Below are positions 61,210 through 64,000 of a DNA stretch of 64,000 bases, piece by piece. The DNA lies in contig NC_058152.1 of assembly GCF_011075055.1 (NCBI RefSeq), positions 8,680,001 to 8,744,000 of the forward strand. Reading direction: 5' to 3'. Every line of letters starts with the position of its first letter. The first letter of the stretch is position 1. This stretch comes from Mangifera indica (Eukaryota; Streptophyta; Magnoliopsida; Sapindales; Anacardiaceae). The translations under genes and the position numbers were made by a program. Under the pieces are notes generated by a model. It did not search any database. It had not been told where the DNA came from and worked only from the letters and a program-made list of their open reading frames with translations.

Positions 61210-61422
61210 TAGAGGTGTGCACAGTTTGAAAAACCAATTTAAAAATTTTTCAAACTAAACCAAACCATATTAGGTTTCAAACTAAACTAAAAAAATACAA
61301 TTTTGTTTGGTCTAGATTATGATTTGAACTTATTAAAATTATTCATTTATAAATATATATATTATTTTATAAAATTAATTGAATTATATTTTTCTAGAAC
61401 ATAGTATTAACATATAAAATAA

Positions 61423-61481
<59 letters not shown>

Positions 61482-61704
61482 TACATGTAAAGAAAATAGC
61501 AAAATAAATTTGAAAAAAAAAAAACAAGTTATACATCTAATTGTTTATTAAAAAATTTTATCAAAATAATTATATATTTATTTTTAAAAAATACAGTTTA
61601 TAGTTTGGTTTGATTTAAAAATCTCCTAACTATAACACAAACTGAAAACTATTTTTAAAAAATTTATCAACTCAAACCAAACCATTTTGCAATCCAATGG
61701 GTAT
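61210..61704. repeat. MITE-like element with internal TA microsatellite
   Basis: The left part, TTAGAGGTGTGCACAGTTTG followed by ACTAAACCAAACC words, is roughly inverted at the right (GGTTTGATTTAAAAATC ... CAAACCAAACC). A TA run of about 55 bases lies at 61426-61479. Its right edge abuts, and seems to truncate, the transposase fragment to its right. Confidence 0.45.
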
Positions 61705-63130
61705 ATTTGATTATTACCATCCAATACAACAACAGTAAATAATTGACCTAAATATCTACCTTTTAAAAATGTAGCATCAATACAAATGACTGGACGAATA
61801 TGTTGTTAGAATGCACAAATACTATAACCCAATGCCATGTAAAAATATTTAAATCGTTTATACTCATCTGTTGGTGTATGTGTCATAGTTCTCGGATTAC
61901 AACGAACTAAATTGTAACAATACTCTGACAGCAACATAAACAACTCTTCTAATGTGTCATGCTTATGTATATAATATATTAATTTTATATCGGTCAATGA
62001 TGTCCACAATGATCAACCAATATAAATCGAGTCCTCAAAATTTACCTTAAAGCTCGAGCCCCCACTTGCCTATGATGAAGTAATATCTGATCTCTAAGAC
62101 ATCTGTGCTAGTTATCCATATAAAGTAGTTCAAAACTGTCATTTTCTCCCACCCTCTTTGCCTATGTATGTCATTTACATTATTGATTACAACATTTAAT
62201 CTCTCATTTGAGTGTGTTTGGCTTGTGCACTTTAAATTGATATCCCTTCTTAAGAGCATCTCGAGTTACTGCATCAATGGCATGTTATTTACTTGAACAT
62301 AATGTATCAATTTTTGGAGAATCACCATCTCTTTGCACTCCTCAGTTTCTAAATGTAGATGGCTGATTAAGAAAATTGGGTAACCGATGAAATGCATCAA
62401 TACAAACATTCCCACCATCAGGATTTGTTTGCGGGAAACTACTTGTATCTTCAATATCTTCATTAACATGTATCTTTTCTTCAAACTCTAGTTCTTCGAT
62501 AGGAATATCATGCATAATCTTCCCTTCAAATTCACTCTAATTTGGAAAATTTTCTTCATTGTCACAAATAAATTCTTCTGCACTATATAATACATAAACA
62601 TGAATATCATTTAAGTATGCAAAGTCTTCCTCAGAAAATTCTTATTTTGGATTGATCCCTATATTTTGAATCTTTCTAAACCAATCTCATGATCTTGTGG
62701 ATAACTACTCAGTTTACCATCTTGTAAACTCTCATCTGCTTGTTGAATATCTTAACTATCATCATTAAGTGTAATTGTTATAAAAACTAAAACACATTCT
62801 TTAAAGAGGTCAAACAGACCATTAAGAACTTCAATATCTTCATCATTTGAAATTTTAACAAGGATATCATCGTCAAGATGTCTTGGTTTCATACTTATTT
62901 GAATGTTAAATACTGTTCAATCTATGTTACACTTTTCACTCACTATTTGGATTAATCCTTCGAATGTCGTGTGTTTTGGAATTTTAATCAATTTCCTGTT
63001 ACCTCTAACATATCTTATTATGTTATCACCTCATTCTATCCATTCCCCCCCCCCCCCCTCCCCTCTATCCTCTATCTAATTGAAACACATCCCGCTATTT
63101 AGATTAATCCTACAATGAAATATATAATCA
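61705..63130 (-). pseudogene. Mutator-like (MuDR-type) transposase, N-terminal part only
   Basis: On the minus strand the N-terminal MuDR-type domain is visible near 62800-63060 (Y-V-R-G-N-R-K-L-I, then K-P-R-H-L-D-D-D and I-S-N-D-E-D-I-E-V-L). An acidic region follows, then the zinc-region start (R-D-I-N-L-K-C near 62230-62250) and the region leading into the catalytic core (61806-62009, D-E-Y-K-R-F-K-Y-F-Y-M-A-L-G). The first catalytic Asp is in V-I-C-I-D-A-T-F-L-K-G near 61765-61795. The sequence ends just after, so the rest of the DDE core is missing. Several stops interrupt it. A run of 14 C on the plus strand (63045-63058) encodes consecutive Gly residues in the N-terminus. Confidence 0.75.
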
Positions 63131-63206
63131 ACATAAATAACATAACCAAAAATACTATTTACAAACATTATTTTATTATTAAGTTCAAGTTTTGTGATTT
63201 TATTTC

Positions 63207-63588
63207 TATTGGATCTGGGTCCACCCATGACGGGTCGACCTAACCCGATTTGATTAACTGCCAAAGGGCAGTTATTAGCAGTTATTATTGGCAGTTGGAC
63301 TTTTATATAAAGTCCTAACTGCCTCCCAAAAAATGTGATGAAGTGGTGATGTGAGGAGAGAACACCATTTTACAGAGAACTCTTCTCTCCTGCCAAGACT
63401 AATATGCATAGTAAATTAGTCTCCCAAATGGAAATTAGTACGTTGGCAAATGGCGTCGTGGAAATAGACTAACGTCAACACCTCGCGTAGAATTCGAAAA
63501 CGCTTCATCGAACACATAAACGGGTACGCAAATTCTATTTACAGATTTCACAGAATTCGGATCCTGGCATGTTTAATTGTTTCTAACA
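63207..63588 (+). repeat. 5' LTR of a plus-strand copia element (382 bp)
   Basis: It starts TATTGGATCTGGGTCCACCC and ends TTTCTAACA, followed by a primer site. Length and start resemble the LTRs of copia F (377 and 394 bp), so it is a related family in the opposite orientation. A TATA-like TTTTATATAAAG lies near 63301 and could be its promoter. Confidence 0.8.
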
Positions 63589-63589
63589 T

Positions 63590-63602
63590 TGGTATCAGAG
63601 CC
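63590..63602 (+). other. Primer binding site, tRNA-iMet type
   Basis: TGGTATCAGAGCC, one base after the LTR end; exact match to the plant initiator tRNA type. Confidence 0.93.
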
Positions 63603-64000
63603 TAGGATACATATTTGTTATGTTTTCTGTGAATGATATTGCGTATATTATACGAATTAGAATCTGTATATAGAAATTTGTTTAAAATTTGTTTTTGGGG
63701 ATGAATTTAATTCGGCCAAAATTGCATGAAATTGGTGTTGGGAAAAATGTTTGATGTATGCTAGGAATAATATTACATGTTTTAAATTGAAAATCAACTC
63801 GAATTAACGCTGGAATCGATCAAAATAGACCCAAATCTGAGACCCAAGGCATATTTTTTCTTGCTCGCCGTTTCAATGGATTCTGGCGCCATCGACACCG
63901 GAACTTGGAACGATTAGACTCTGTGTTGACTGGGCTACAAAAGCCCTATGGTCTTGTCGTCGAAAAATCGTTGAAAAATGGCCAATTAGATGGACAGCAA
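63603..64000 (+). mobile_element. Leader of the plus-strand copia element, cut by window end
   Basis: Sequence after the primer site, before any gag start that I can recognise. The element continues beyond the window, so its integrity cannot be judged here. Confidence 0.6.

Noticed and set aside
63045..63058. Run of 14 C as an assembly gap or G-quadruplex signal
   Set aside because: It sits where a Gly stretch is expected in the transposase frame, so a coding origin is the simpler reading; length accuracy remains uncertain.

Overview
This window looks like nuclear DNA of a eudicot plant. It is AT-rich, full of decayed LTR retrotransposons and LINEs with plant-type tRNA-iMet primer sites, and contains one plant-specific U-box E3 ligase gene. 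I see no bacterial-style operons, no CRISPR array and no tRNA or rRNA gene. The dense layering of old insertions, including a gypsy family that resembles the centromeric CRM clade, suggests pericentromeric or other heterochromatic DNA (inference).

Layout, left to right. From 1 to 5.6 kb is a heavily mutated Ty3/gypsy element (A), interrupted by a Mutator-like non-autonomous element. From 5600 to 14982 is a complete gypsy element (B) with 2.3-kb LTRs, a tRNA-iMet primer site, decayed gag-pol and a perfect GGATC target duplication; it probably lies inside the LTR of A. From 15 to 19.5 kb are gypsy fragments, including element C. From about 19.6 to 21.6 kb is the 3' end of a minus-strand copia element, followed by a hAT-like MITE at 21774-22742 with an 8-bp target duplication. 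From 23.5 to 26.84 kb is the 3' part of gypsy element D, whose LTR holds a TRIM-like element and a MITE fragment. From 26.9 to 27.9 kb are small AT-rich repeats.

The only host gene I can support is a single-exon U-box/ARM-repeat E3 ubiquitin ligase on the minus strand (28558-29745). One in-frame TGA separates its last 87 residues from the rest. It is flanked by AT-rich intergenic DNA and a second Mutator-like element (32673-33337).

From about 34.4 to 60.2 kb lies one large nest. A minus-strand LINE is split twice: by a gypsy element (35946-42599) and by a copia element (43795-58745). The copia element is itself split by an internally deleted gypsy element (47107-51015), a Mutator-like element (51525-52437), a single gypsy LTR (54907-55897) and a solo gypsy LTR (57624-58618). 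Most boundaries are fixed by target duplications and by the host reading frame resuming on the other side. From 60.8 to 63.1 kb are further repeats and the N-terminal part of a Mutator-like transposase. The window ends in the 5' LTR, primer site and leader of another copia element (from 63207).

The mobile elements form a dated stack rather than a cooperating system, and every large coding region I could follow carries stops, frameshifts or lost catalytic residues. I found no convincing new multi-gene system. The most unusual observations are the three-copy Mutator-like family with 9-bp duplications, a hairpin-bearing LTR module shared by two different gypsy lineages, the internally deleted gypsy derivative, and the nonsense codon in the U-box gene.
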